The notes under the pieces: model-generated
Databases searched by the model: none
Seen by the model: only the letters and a program-made list of their open reading frames with translations
Told to the model about the DNA's origin: nothing
Translations under genes and position numbers: made by a program
Part shown: piece after piece, positions 23,673 to 32,352 of the stretch
Layout of the letters: every line of letters begins with the position of its first letter
Numbering within the stretch: the stretch's first letter is position 1
Assembly: GCF_022698145.1 (NCBI RefSeq)
Contig: NZ_JALDAX010000003.1
Span: 612,312-676,311, forward strand
Source: Streptomyces spinosisporus
GTDB lineage: Bacteria; Actinomycetota; Actinomycetes; Streptomycetales; Streptomycetaceae
Reading direction: 5' to 3'
DNA length: 64,000 nt

Positions 23673-26096
23673 GTGGCGCTCACCGTCGGCGAACTCAATG
23701 CCCTCATCACCATCGACGACAGGGCGGTAGACCCGGGCCTGCGGCGTACCGAGCAGGCCATGCGGGCGACCGGGCAGCGCCTCGGATCGGACGCGCAGCA
23801 GGCCGGGCAGAACGCTGGGCAGCAGCTCGGTGGGAACTTCGTGCGGGGCGCGGACGGTCAGTGGCGGCAGCTCGGCGGCGGCTTGGTCGACGCCGTCACC
23901 CAGGCCCGCCTCGAAGCTGAGCGTGAGGCGCACATCGCTGGGGCGCGCATTGCTGCGGGCCTGACCGACGACCTGGACGACGGGCTCACCGCGGGCGCCC
24001 GCCGTGCGGGCGGCGATGCTGGGGATGCGCTCGGCGACGGCCTGGGGGACAGCGCCCAGGGCGAGGGTGAGGAGACGGCCGGGCGGCTGGAGCAGGGCCT
24101 GGGGAAGCTGAAGCTGGCGGCGGCCGGGATCGGCGCGGCCGCGGGCGCGCTGCTGATCGACAGTCTCAGCCAGGCGATGGAGCAGGGCCAGATCACGGGC
24201 CGTCTGGCGGCTCAGCTCGGCGCCACCCCGGCCGAAGCGCAGAAGTATGGGCACATCGCGGGCAACCTGTACGCGAACGCGGTGACGGAAGACTTCCAGG
24301 GCGCGGCCGATGCGATCAGCGCCGTGATGCGCGCTGGCATCGCACCTCCAGATGCGACTGAGGCGCAGCTGCAGTCGATCGCTACGAAGGTGTCCGACTT
24401 GTCGAACACCTTCGATCTGGACCTGGGACAGACCGCGAACGCTGTCGGCCAGATGATCAAGACGGGTCTGGCGAAGGACGGCGTCCAGGCGGTCGACGCG
24501 CTCACCGCAGGCCTGCAGCGGATGGGCCCCCGGGCGGACGACATTGCGGACACGTTCAACGAGTACTCGACGCAATTCCGGCAGATGGGCCTGGACGCCA
24601 CCACGGCGACGGGCCTGCTCAGCCAAGGCATGAAGGCGGGCGCGCGCGATACCGACGTCGTCGCCGACGCGCTGAAGGAGTTCGTCCTGATCGCCCAGGG
24701 CGGCAAGGTCGACTCGGCCTTCAAGGCGATCGGCCTCAACGGCAAGGAGATGCAAAAGACCTTCGTCCAGGGCGGCCCTCCGGCACGGAAGGCTCTGGAT
24801 CAGGTCTTCGACGGATTGCGGAAGATCAAGGATCCGGCGAAGCGGAACTCTGTCGCCCTCCAGTTGTTCGCCACCAAGAGCGAGGACACTCAGAAGGCGC
24901 TGCTGGCTCTCGACCCGTCGAGTGCGGCGGATGCTCTGGGCACGGTGGGCGGCTCGGCCGACAAGATGGGCGACCGGCTGCGCGACAACGCGGGCACTCG
25001 CCTGGAGGCCTTCAAGCGGGGCATGCAGCAGAACCTTGTGGAGTTCCTCGGGACCAAGGTCATCCCGAAGTTGACCGACCTGTTCGACTTCGTTTCAGAG
25101 CACTCCACAGCTTTCAAGACGGCCGCGCTCTTCGTAGGCATCCTCGGCACCGCGTTCAGCATTGCAGCCATCGGGGTGTGGGCTTTCAACAGCGCGATGC
25201 TCGCCAACCCGGTGTTCTGGATCGTCGCGGGCATCATCGTCGCGGTGGCCGGCCTGGTCCTGCTGGTCATCACCTACTGGGACCAGATCAAGGCGGCGAC
25301 CCTGACGGCCTGGGACTGGATCTCAGGGAAGGTCTCCGGCGCGATCGACCTTGTGCTTCTGGTCGTCGGCTACCTGTCCAAGATCCCCGGCATGGTCTCG
25401 GGCTTCTTCTCCTCGATGGTGAGGAAGGTCGCTGACATCGTCGTGACCTGGCTCGGCTGGGTGCGCGGTATCCCGGGCAAGGTGGCGGGCGCGCTCGCGG
25501 CGATGGCCGGCTTCCTGAAGTCGAAGGCCGTCGAGGCCTTCAACGCCTTCCGGAGCTCGGCGTCGGCGAAGGTGACGTCGTTGATCAGCTGGGCGCGTGG
25601 CATTCCGGGCCGGGTGAGCGGGGCGATCGGCGCCGTGAAGAACCTGCTCTACAGCAAGGGCCGGGACATTGTGCTCGGTCTGTGGAACGGGATCGTCGGC
25701 ATGGGCAGTTGGCTCCGCTCCAAGTTGATCGGCTGGGCGAAGGCGATCATCCCGGGGCCTGTCGCGAAGGCGCTGGGTATCGGCTCGCCCTCGAAGGTGA
25801 TGGCCAAGCAGGTCGGTCACTGGATCCCGGCCGGTATCGCGAAGGGCGCGGAGGACAACGCGGGCGTGATCGAGGACACCATGCAGTCGCTGGTGGACGT
25901 CCCGACCCCGTCCGCCTCGATGGCGCTGGGCGTCAGCTCGGCGATGGGCGGTGGGACTGCCGGCCACACCGCGATGGCGCCGAAGGTCGTGAGGATCGGA
26001 TCCGACGGCTCCGCGTTCGGCGACCTGCTGATCGACACGCTCCGCAAGAAGATGGCCGCACTCGGCGGCGACGTTCAGTTCGTGCTCGGGAAGTGA
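23673..26096 (+). CDS. Tail tape measure protein
   Basis: The 807-residue protein starts at GTG 23673. It is long, helical and Ala/Gly/Gln-rich, with coiled-coil-like N-terminal sequence (RTEQAMRATGQRLGSDAQQAG) and a central hydrophobic pair at about 485-545 (LFVGILGTAFSIAAIGVWAFN, IVAGIIVAVAGLVLLVI). A C-terminal GSPSKVMAKQVGHWIPAGIAKG motif is widespread in tape measure proteins. It sets tail length and at infection helps DNA cross the membrane. At 807 residues it predicts a rather short siphovirus tail. Confidence 0.9.
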   Translation: MALTVGELNALITIDDRAVDPGLRRTEQAMRATGQRLGSDAQQAGQNAGQQLGGNFVRGADGQWRQLGGGLVDAVTQARLEAEREAHIAGARIAAGLTDDLDDGLTAGARRAGGDAGDALGDGLGDSAQGEGEETAGRLEQGLGKLKLAAAGIGAAAGALLIDSLSQAMEQGQITGRLAAQLGATPAEAQKYGHIAGNLYANAVTEDFQGAADAISAVMRAGIAPPDATEAQLQSIATKVSDLSNTFDLDLGQTANAVGQMIKTGLAKDGVQAVDALTAGLQRMGPRADDIADTFNEYSTQFRQMGLDATTATGLLSQGMKAGARDTDVVADALKEFVLIAQGGKVDSAFKAIGLNGKEMQKTFVQGGPPARKALDQVFDGLRKIKDPAKRNSVALQLFATKSEDTQKALLALDPSSAADALGTVGGSADKMGDRLRDNAGTRLEAFKRGMQQNLVEFLGTKVIPKLTDLFDFVSEHSTAFKTAALFVGILGTAFSIAAIGVWAFNSAMLANPVFWIVAGIIVAVAGLVLLVITYWDQIKAATLTAWDWISGKVSGAIDLVLLVVGYLSKIPGMVSGFFSSMVRKVADIVVTWLGWVRGIPGKVAGALAAMAGFLKSKAVEAFNAFRSSASAKVTSLISWARGIPGRVSGAIGAVKNLLYSKGRDIVLGLWNGIVGMGSWLRSKLIGWAKAIIPGPVAKALGIGSPSKVMAKQVGHWIPAGIAKGAEDNAGVIEDTMQSLVDVPTPSASMALGVSSAMGGGTAGHTAMAPKVVRIGSDGSAFGDLLIDTLRKKMAALGGDVQFVLGK

Positions 26097-26102
26097 GGCG
26101 CA

Positions 26103-28844
26103 GTGGCGTTCCCTCAAGAACCCCTCGGCCTGCGCGGCAGGCTCCGGCTGGGATCGGACCTGCAAGACATCACGGCGGACCTCTACACCCGCGATGCGAT
26201 CACTCACAAGCGCGGGCGCGCGTACCGAGCGAACGCGGCTGACCCAGCCAGCTGCTCCGCCACGATCAAGAACAGGGACGGTCGGTACAGCGAGCGGAAT
26301 CCGGAGGGCCCCTACTACGGGCTGATCGGCCGGAACACCCCCTTCCAGTTCGACCTGCCGGGCGGGCCGGACGTCTACCTCGCCCTGAAGGGCGGCACCG
26401 ACCGGGCCACCACCCCCGACGCCGCGGCGCTCGACATCACCGGCAGCATCGACATCCGGTTCGAGATCCAGATCGACAACCTGCCGCAGGCCAACGGTGT
26501 GATCCTGGGCGGGAAGTGGCTGGTCACCGGAAGCCAGCGGTCATGGCTGATGCTGATCGGCGCGCAGGGTGAACTGATCCTTCGCTACTCGCCTGACGGC
26601 ACCTCGCAGCCTCAGTTCGGCTCGACGGAAGCGATCTCGGATACCGCACTGCGCGGCCGCATCGCGGTGCGTTCCACCCGCGATGCCTCCAACGGGCAGA
26701 TCACCCATTACACAGCGCCGAGCATCGACGGCCCGTGGACACAGCTCGGTTTGGCCTCCGCTGCGGGCGCCGGCTCGACCATCTTCAGCTCGGCCTCGCC
26801 GCTGGCCGTCGGCGACATCGACACGGTGACCGCGTTCGTCCGCCCCGAGGGCAAGATCTTCGCGTTCCAGCTGCGCAACGGCATCGACGGGACGGTGGTC
26901 GCGGACGTCGACTTCACCGCGCAGACCGTCGGCGCAAGTAGCTTCACCGACGACACGGGGCTGACGTGGACGCTCGCCGGGGACGCCGAGCTCAGCGACC
27001 GCGTGACGCGCTTCGCCGGCGAAATCCCCGAGTGGCCCCCGAAGTGGTCGCCGTCAGAAGCGGACGCGTGGACGCCGATCGAAGCCGCAGGCATCCTGCG
27101 GCGCATGGGCCAGGGGCAGAAGAGCCTTGCTTCGACGCTGCGCCGGAAGATCCCCACCGTCTCCAACCTCCTGGCGTACTGGCCCATGGAGGAAGGCAAG
27201 GACGCCTCCCAGGCCTCCTCGCCCATCGCAGGCGTCGGGCCTCTGAAGCTGGCCCCGGCGAACTGGGCGAACGTTGACACCCTGGCCTCCTCATCGCCTC
27301 TGCCGACCATCGATTCCTCTGGCAGCGCGGCGTGCCTGCTCAGCGGGAGCGTGCCAAGACCGGCCTCGACTCCGCTGTCCAGCTGGCTGGTGCAGTACAT
27401 GTATCGCCTCGACACGGTGAACACGACAGTCCGCACCTTCCTGCGGATCCGGTCCACCGGCACCATCTCCGACTGGTACATCCAGATGGGAAGCGGTATC
27501 TCTCGCATCATCGGCAGGGACAGCGACGGCAACGCAGTGTTCACCGGCGAGACCGGCATCGGTACCGACCTGTGGGGGCAGTGGATCGCCGTCCAGTTCC
27601 AGGTCAGCCAGAGCGGTTCCTCGGTCAACTGGCAGATCGTATGGACCGACGTGGGTGGCGATGCAGGCGCCGGCTCAGGTTCGTTCTCTGGCACGATCGG
27701 CTATCCCACGGGGGTGGCGTCTCCGCCGGACGGTTACGCCTCTGACATCGACGGCCTGGCGCTCGGCCACATTTCCGTGTGGTCGGTGTGGGATTCCGTC
27801 ACCGTATCCGCCTACGCGGGAGCGGTAGATGCATGGGCGGGCGAGACCGCAGGCGAGCGGATGCAGCGGCTGTGCGCCGAGGAGAACGTCCCGCTGACCA
27901 TCGTGGGTGATCCCTCGGACACCGAGCTCGTGGGACCGCAGCGGCCGAAGGCGCTGCTCGACCTGTTGCGCGAGTGCGCGGATGCAGACGGCGGGATCTT
28001 CGGGGAGCTGCGAGAGCGACGCGAGCTGGTGTACCGCACCCGACTCAGCCTCTACAACCAGGACCCGAAGCTGACCCTCGACTACGCCCAGAAGCAGATG
28101 GCGCCGCCGTTCGAGCCGGTCGAGGACGACCAGATCCGCAACGACTGGACTGTCACCCGGGACGGAGGGAGCAGCGGCTACGCCACCCTGACCGAGGGAC
28201 GGCTGTCGGTGCAGGATCCGCCGGACGGCATCGGCCTGTACGACGACTCGACGACGCTCAACCTGTTCAGCGACGACCAGACCAGCGACGCGGCTGGATG
28301 GCAGCTGCACCTCACCTCGTGGGATGAGGCTCGGTATCCGTCGGTGACGCTGCAGTTGCATCGGCACCCGGCTTTCATCCCGGCCGTGTTGTCGCTGGAC
28401 GTCGGCGACAAGATCCGCATCGAGAACCTGCCGAAGAAGTTCGCGGGCGGGGGCGCGGTTGAGCTGCTGATCGACGGGTGGACGGAGACCATGCTCCCAC
28501 GGAAGTGGGAGATCACGTTCAACTGCAGTCCCGCTGGGCCGTACACGGTAGCCATCGCCGACGATGAGGTGCTCGGGATCGCCGACTCGGGTGCGAGCAC
28601 GTTGGCGGCGGCTGCGGATGAGGACGACACGGCGCTCTCTGTGGCTGTCTCAGATGGCTTGCCGTGGGTGTACGAAGTCGACTTCGACATCCTCGTCGGG
28701 GGTGAGGTGATGACGGTTACCGGGATCTCTGGCGCTTCGTCGCCGCAGACGTTCACCGTGGCCCGCTCGGTCAACGGGGTCGTCAAGGAGCAGGCGTCGG
28801 GGAGCGTAGTGCGGCTGGCGCAACAGGCAATCACGGGCCGGTAG
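26103..28844 (+). CDS. Minor tail protein (distal tail/hub with LamG-like domain)
   Basis: The 913-residue protein starts at GTG 26103 right after the tape measure. The N-terminus (FPQEPLGLRGRLRLGSDLQDI to ATIKNRDGRYSERNPEGPYYG) resembles actinophage hub/distal tail proteins. The middle has two jelly-roll-like regions (SIDIRFEIQIDNLPQANGVI; LLAYWPMEEGKDASQ) suited to glycan binding. The C-terminal third (WAGETAGERMQRLCAEENVPL, then LDLLRECADADGGIF and DKIRIENLPKKF) matches minor tail hub sequences. It combines what are separate genes in larger phages, so it is probably the main baseplate protein. Confidence 0.8.
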   Translation: MAFPQEPLGLRGRLRLGSDLQDITADLYTRDAITHKRGRAYRANAADPASCSATIKNRDGRYSERNPEGPYYGLIGRNTPFQFDLPGGPDVYLALKGGTDRATTPDAAALDITGSIDIRFEIQIDNLPQANGVILGGKWLVTGSQRSWLMLIGAQGELILRYSPDGTSQPQFGSTEAISDTALRGRIAVRSTRDASNGQITHYTAPSIDGPWTQLGLASAAGAGSTIFSSASPLAVGDIDTVTAFVRPEGKIFAFQLRNGIDGTVVADVDFTAQTVGASSFTDDTGLTWTLAGDAELSDRVTRFAGEIPEWPPKWSPSEADAWTPIEAAGILRRMGQGQKSLASTLRRKIPTVSNLLAYWPMEEGKDASQASSPIAGVGPLKLAPANWANVDTLASSSPLPTIDSSGSAACLLSGSVPRPASTPLSSWLVQYMYRLDTVNTTVRTFLRIRSTGTISDWYIQMGSGISRIIGRDSDGNAVFTGETGIGTDLWGQWIAVQFQVSQSGSSVNWQIVWTDVGGDAGAGSGSFSGTIGYPTGVASPPDGYASDIDGLALGHISVWSVWDSVTVSAYAGAVDAWAGETAGERMQRLCAEENVPLTIVGDPSDTELVGPQRPKALLDLLRECADADGGIFGELRERRELVYRTRLSLYNQDPKLTLDYAQKQMAPPFEPVEDDQIRNDWTVTRDGGSSGYATLTEGRLSVQDPPDGIGLYDDSTTLNLFSDDQTSDAAGWQLHLTSWDEARYPSVTLQLHRHPAFIPAVLSLDVGDKIRIENLPKKFAGGGAVELLIDGWTETMLPRKWEITFNCSPAGPYTVAIADDEVLGIADSGASTLAAAADEDDTALSVAVSDGLPWVYEVDFDILVGGEVMTVTGISGASSPQTFTVARSVNGVVKEQASGSVVRLAQQAITGR

Positions 28845-28853
28845 GAGGATCTG

Positions 28854-29261
28854 GTGACGACTTGGCAACCCGGCATGGTGATCACTGCCGCGCGGCTTAA
28901 CGACGGTCTCGACCCGACGGAGATCACGACTGGCGTGACTGCGGCTACGAACTACAGCGTCAGCCAGTTCGTGGCACGGAGGGTCGGCGATGAGGTCTAC
29001 GTGAATCTGCTCATCACCAAGACGGGAGGGACTCTCGCGGCTGACAGCAACACAGAGAACATCGTTGGTGATCCGACTATCGCCACCTTGCCGGCCGGCT
29101 GGTGGCCGAGCGAAGCGGTCGGAGCGGCGTGGGACAACGGAATCGTCAACGGGCAGTGCGTGATCTCTACCTCGGGCACGGTCGATCTGAGAACGATCAG
29201 TTATAACCAGTCCGTTGCGAACAGCACGAACATCCGGGTCACGGCCTCATACACCCTCTGA
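28854..29261 (+). CDS. Small tail-tip or receptor-binding protein
   Basis: The 135-residue protein begins at GTG 28854. The opening TTWQPGMVITAARLND is a motif that recurs at the N-terminus of actinophage tail proteins. The rest is beta-rich and ends TNIRVTASYTL, like the C-terminal heads of tail fibres. It would be attached at the tail tip beneath the hub protein. A terminator-like hairpin follows at 29277-29307. Confidence 0.7.
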   Translation: MTTWQPGMVITAARLNDGLDPTEITTGVTAATNYSVSQFVARRVGDEVYVNLLITKTGGTLAADSNTENIVGDPTIATLPAGWWPSEAVGAAWDNGIVNGQCVISTSGTVDLRTISYNQSVANSTNIRVTASYTL

Positions 29262-29276
29262 CCTCACTTTCTCGTC

Positions 29277-29307
29277 AGCCCCGTGCCACCCGGCTCGGGG
29301 CTCTTCT
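29277..29307 (+). terminator. Hairpin terminator after the tail genes
   Basis: AGCCCCG at 29277-29283 pairs with CGGGGCT at 29296-29302, followed by CTTCT. It separates the virion genes from the Acb2-like and lysis genes. Confidence 0.65.
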
Positions 29308-29324
29308 ATGTCCTGGAGGTCCTC

Positions 29325-29861
29325 ATGGCTGCCGAGCTTCACCCTGCCGTTGCGCAGATGCTGGGCAACTTCCGCTACGACCACCTGCCCGCCAACCTCC
29401 AGGAGGTGAGCCGGCCGTTCCACGACCTCGCGCACCAGCTGGCGGAGACGCTCACTGGGCCGGAGGTGACGAAGGGCCTCGACGCTCTCTGGGCTGCGAA
29501 GAACTGGGCTGTGCTCGCGGCGAGCACGGCGGCCCTCGGAGGAGCGGCCCCGCCGGCGCCCGCGGTCGGTGACGTCGTCCTGTACCGGGTCACCGCGGAC
29601 GAGGCCGAGGCCACCAACCGGCGCCGCCAGGACTTCCAGAACAACGGCCCGGGAGACGACCACACGGGCTTCATCGCCCACTTCGGCAACTGGGTCCAGG
29701 AGGGCGACCTCCTCCCGGCCGTCGTCGTCCAGGTCCACGCCGAGAGCACCGTGACATGCAATCTGCAGGTGCTGCTGGACGGCAACGACACGCTCTGGGC
29801 GACCTCGCGCGCCGAGGGCACGGCCGCTGGCCAGTGGTCGCGGAAGGGGGCGACCCGATGA
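29325..29861 (+). CDS. Acb2/Tad1-hairpin-like domain protein with actinophage C-terminal domain
   Basis: The 178-residue protein starts at ATG 29325 with GGAGG upstream. Residues 1-68 (HPAVAQMLGNFRYDHLPANLQ, then SRPFHDLAHQLAETL and LDALWAAKNWAVLAA) resemble the helical hairpin of the phage anti-CBASS Acb2/Tad1 type, based on the FxYxxLPxxLxxVSxPFxxLA and L-x-x-AK-x-x-x-x-A pattern I recall. Residues about 80-178 (VGDVVLYRVTADEAEATN, FGNWVQEGDLLPAVVVQVHAE, LLDGNDTLWATSR) are a second domain common in actinophages with no known role. If the hairpin assignment holds, the protein would sequester cyclic nucleotide signals of host defence. Confidence 0.55.
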   Translation: MAAELHPAVAQMLGNFRYDHLPANLQEVSRPFHDLAHQLAETLTGPEVTKGLDALWAAKNWAVLAASTAALGGAAPPAPAVGDVVLYRVTADEAEATNRRRQDFQNNGPGDDHTGFIAHFGNWVQEGDLLPAVVVQVHAESTVTCNLQVLLDGNDTLWATSRAEGTAAGQWSRKGATR

Positions 29862-30961
29862 GGCTCGTCACGCGCGCGGTGTGGGGCGCCCGGCCGTCGA
29901 AGTACTCGCTGGTCTACATCGGCGCCACGAGCGGCGTGAAGATCCACTACGAGGGCGCGTACGTCCCGAAGTCTCTCGCGGCCGCCGACGCGCACAGTGC
30001 CTGCGCTGGCCATATGCGCGACATCCAGGCCTCTCACCTCGCCAACACGGCCGAGGACTACAGCGACATCGCGTACAACGCTGTCGTCTGCCCGCACGGG
30101 TACGTCTTTGAGGGCCGCGGGCTGCACCGCAAGACCGGCGCCAACGGCAACCAGACGCTCAACGCGAAGGACTACGCGGTGTGCGCCATGGTCGGCTCGT
30201 CCGGCCTCGTGCAGCCGACGGACGCCCTCCTCGGCGGACTGGTCGACGCGATCGACTGGCTCCGCAACGGCGGCTCGGCCGGCCCGGAGGTCCTCGGTCA
30301 CCGGGACGGCTACGCCACCGCGTGCCCGGGCGACCCCCTGTATGCGTGGGTGCGCGCGGGCGCGCACCGCCCGGACGGGAGCAGCCCCCAGGGCGGCACC
30401 AGCGGCACGGCATCGGGCAGCTCGATCGCCCGCTACCAGGTCGAGATCAACGGCCTGAAGTACGGCTACGGGGCGACCGGGTCGCACATCACGAAGGTCG
30501 GCCAGACTCTCGTCGCGAAGGGCTTCGGCAAGCACTACAAGGTGGGGCCGGGCCCGGAGTGGACCGACGCCGACACCCGGAACTATCAGGACTTCCAGCT
30601 GTCCCTCGGCTACAAGGGGACGGCCCCGCACCAGGACGCCGACGGCGTGCCAGGCGAGGTCAGCCTCCACCAGCTGTTGGGCAGCCTGCCCGGCAAGACA
30701 ACGTCCTCGAGCGTGCCGCCGTTCCCGGGGCGCAGTGCGTTCGTCCTCGGCAAGTCCAACCCGGCTGTCTCGACGCTTGACCGAGGCCTGGTCCGGAAGG
30801 GCTACACCCGTCACAACGACGGCAACGGCTACCAGCCCGGGCCGCGCTTCACCGAGTACACCCGCGAGAACGTGCGCGACTTCCAGCGCGCGACTCCCGC
30901 CCTGGCCGGGGACGCCTACGGCTACCCGGGGCCGCTCACCTGGCGGCTCCTCCTCTCCTGA
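29858..30961 (+). CDS. Endolysin: N-acetylmuramoyl-L-alanine amidase with two C-terminal binding modules
   Basis: The 367-residue protein overlaps the previous stop (ATGA). Residues 1-165 form a PGRP/amidase_2 domain with zinc ligands H30 (KIHYEG), H148 (LGHRDG) and C156 (ACPGD), so the enzyme should be active. After a Gly/Ser linker, two homologous modules follow, each with a GxxxxxVxxLxxxLVxKGF and FQxxxG pattern (about 195-265 and 290-365), typical of the peptidoglycan-binding repeats of Streptomyces phage lysins. It has no signal peptide and so depends on the holins encoded next. It would cut the wall between muramic acid and L-Ala. Confidence 0.9.
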   Translation: MRLVTRAVWGARPSKYSLVYIGATSGVKIHYEGAYVPKSLAAADAHSACAGHMRDIQASHLANTAEDYSDIAYNAVVCPHGYVFEGRGLHRKTGANGNQTLNAKDYAVCAMVGSSGLVQPTDALLGGLVDAIDWLRNGGSAGPEVLGHRDGYATACPGDPLYAWVRAGAHRPDGSSPQGGTSGTASGSSIARYQVEINGLKYGYGATGSHITKVGQTLVAKGFGKHYKVGPGPEWTDADTRNYQDFQLSLGYKGTAPHQDADGVPGEVSLHQLLGSLPGKTTSSSVPPFPGRSAFVLGKSNPAVSTLDRGLVRKGYTRHNDGNGYQPGPRFTEYTRENVRDFQRATPALAGDAYGYPGPLTWRLLLS

Positions 30962-30976
30962 AAGTGAGGGATCACC

Positions 30977-31204
30977 GTGCTGGATTCGACGAAGCGCACC
31001 ATCCGGACGGGCGTGCAGACCACTGTGGGCGTGGCCGTGATGCTGCCTCAGATCGTGGACGCGTCGGGCGTGCCCGAGTCGCTGCCGTGGGTCGCTGGCT
31101 CGCTCGCCGTCGCTGCCGGACTGGCCCGCGTGATGGCGCTGCCCGGGGTTCAGGCGCTGCTGCCATCGTGGCTGCGCACGGACGTCGCGGCGAGCCGCGA
31201 GTGA
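30977..31204 (+). CDS. Holin candidate 1
   Basis: The 75-residue protein begins at GTG 30977 and has two moderately hydrophobic stretches (VQTTVGVAVMLPQIV and PWVAGSLAVAAGLARVMALPGV) with a polar, partly basic C-terminus. The size, topology and position right after the endolysin are those of actinophage holins. It overlaps the next gene by 4 bases. Confidence 0.75.
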   Translation: MLDSTKRTIRTGVQTTVGVAVMLPQIVDASGVPESLPWVAGSLAVAAGLARVMALPGVQALLPSWLRTDVAASRE

Positions 31205-31455
31205 CGCCCCCGGAATCCACCTCGATCGCGCTTGAGCTGGCCGAGCTGAGACGCACGATGGAGGTGGGGTTCACCGAGCAGCGTGGCCAGCTTGCCCTCC
31301 TGGTGCAGCGCGGCGAGCAGACGGATAAGAAGCTGGACGAGCACGAGTCGAGGTTGGACGCTCTGGAGCGGAACCGATGGCCGTTGCCGGCCGTCGCTGC
31401 GATGACTGGGGTGGGAGCGCTAGTCGTGTCGGCCTGGCAGGCTCTCGGCAAGTAA
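31201..31455 (+). CDS. Holin-partner membrane protein (coiled coil plus C-terminal helix)
   Basis: The 84-residue protein starts at GTG 31201. Residues 5-58 form a charged coiled coil (LRRTMEVGFTEQRGQLALLVQ, then DKKLDEHESRLDALERN), followed by one C-terminal transmembrane helix (LPAVAAMTGVGALVVSAWQAL). This matches the second holin-like or antiholin protein found beside lysis cassettes of Streptomyces and mycobacterial phages. Confidence 0.72.
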   Translation: MTPPESTSIALELAELRRTMEVGFTEQRGQLALLVQRGEQTDKKLDEHESRLDALERNRWPLPAVAAMTGVGALVVSAWQALGK

Positions 31456-31468
31456 CAAGATGATCATT

Positions 31469-31503
31469 GCCCCCTTCCGCCTGCGGGCGGGAGGGGGCCT
31501 TTC
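31469..31503 (+). terminator. Terminator of the late operon
   Basis: A near-perfect 13-bp stem, GCCCCCTTCCGCC from 31469 pairing with GGCGGGAGGGGGC up to 31498, is followed by CTTTC. It closes the packaging-to-lysis transcription unit that begins before the terminase. Confidence 0.85.
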
Positions 31504-31572
31504 ATCATGCCCAGACGTGGTCACGAGGGGTGACGCCGTCTTGACGGCTGATCTGCCATGCGACCACGGTGT

Positions 31573-31590
31573 GTTGCACCAATGTGCAAC
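31573..31590. promoter_or_regulatory. Inverted-repeat operator before the DUF6879/DUF5753 module
   Basis: GTTGCACCAATGTGCAAC (7-bp arms, 4-base spacer) lies 20 bases before the start of the 31611 gene. A second copy of the same type, GGTGCACCAACGTGCACC, follows the regulator gene at 33208. The HTH/DUF5753 regulator encoded between them is the likely ligand, by analogy with similar Streptomyces loci. Confidence 0.7.
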
Positions 31591-31610
31591 AGCCAGCGGA
31601 GGAGACCGCC

Positions 31611-31862
31611 ATGCGCCTTAAGTTCCTCGGCATCATCCCGAACACGCCCAACGTCGACAGTCCGACGATCTGGCTCGACGAGGACACGGGGGACCTGTTC
31701 ATCCAGTCCTACAAGGCCACGGAGGCCGAGGTGAAAGCGTGCGCGGAGATCGGCTCCATCCCCGGCCATTCCACCGACGTGCCGGACCACGAGACGATCA
31801 TTCGGCTGCCCGCAGTGATGCGGCAGTTCCTGCCCCGTGAGGCTGACCGTGAGCTTTCCTGA
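31611..31862 (+). CDS. Small hypothetical protein of the regulator module
   Basis: The 83-residue protein starts at ATG 31611 with GGAGGAG upstream. The sequence (MRLKFLGIIPNTPNVDSPTIW, LDEDTGDLFIQSYKATEAEVK, HETIIRLPAVMRQFL) is widespread in Streptomyces next to DUF6879 and HTH/DUF5753 genes; I know of no assigned function. Its end overlaps the DUF6879 gene, so the two are cotranslated. Confidence 0.7.
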   Translation: MRLKFLGIIPNTPNVDSPTIWLDEDTGDLFIQSYKATEAEVKACAEIGSIPGHSTDVPDHETIIRLPAVMRQFLPREADRELS

Positions 31863-32343
31863 CCGCCTCCGCGAGACCGAGCGCACGGCGTTCCACCTGG
31901 AGATGCGCGACAGCTACACCCCGACCGACCCGACGTACCTGGCCTGGAAGCGGGGCGAACAGCCTGATTTCCAGGCCGTGTTCCAGCCGTGGGCGGACCT
32001 CGTGCGCGAGGCAACCAGTCGCGGCGTCACCATGCGGCGAGCTCGCATCGTGTCCGAACCCGTCACCGACTACATCAAGTTCGAGCACGCCACCACGACC
32101 ATGAACCTCGACGCCGGCGAAGAGGTGCGGTGGCTGCCCCGCCGCCGTGCCTCCGATATCGCCCTGCCCGGCAACGACTTCTGGATCCTCGACGGCCAGC
32201 TCGTACGGTTCGGGCACTTCTCCGGGGACGGCGAGGTCCTCGGCGAGGAGTGGACGGAGGAGCCCGTGGTCGCCGGCCTGTGCGCCGCCGCGTTCGTCGC
32301 CGTCTGGGAACGCGCTATCCCGCACGAGGACTTCAAGGTCTGA
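31849..32343 (+). CDS. DUF6879 family protein
   Basis: I prefer the GTG at 31849, with a TGAGG site 6 bases upstream, over the in-frame GTG at 31837, which lacks one; the product then has 164 residues. The body (FHLEMRDSYTPTDPTYLAWKR, ARIVSEPVTDYIKFEHATT, DFWILDGQLVRFGHFSGDGE) fits the DUF6879 family as I remember it. These genes pair with Scr1-like regulators and are thought to act as toxin-antitoxin-like or developmental modules. The role here is unproven. Confidence 0.8.
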   Translation: MSFPDRLRETERTAFHLEMRDSYTPTDPTYLAWKRGEQPDFQAVFQPWADLVREATSRGVTMRRARIVSEPVTDYIKFEHATTTMNLDAGEEVRWLPRRRASDIALPGNDFWILDGQLVRFGHFSGDGEVLGEEWTEEPVVAGLCAAAFVAVWERAIPHEDFKV

Positions 32344-32352
32344 CCCAGCACC

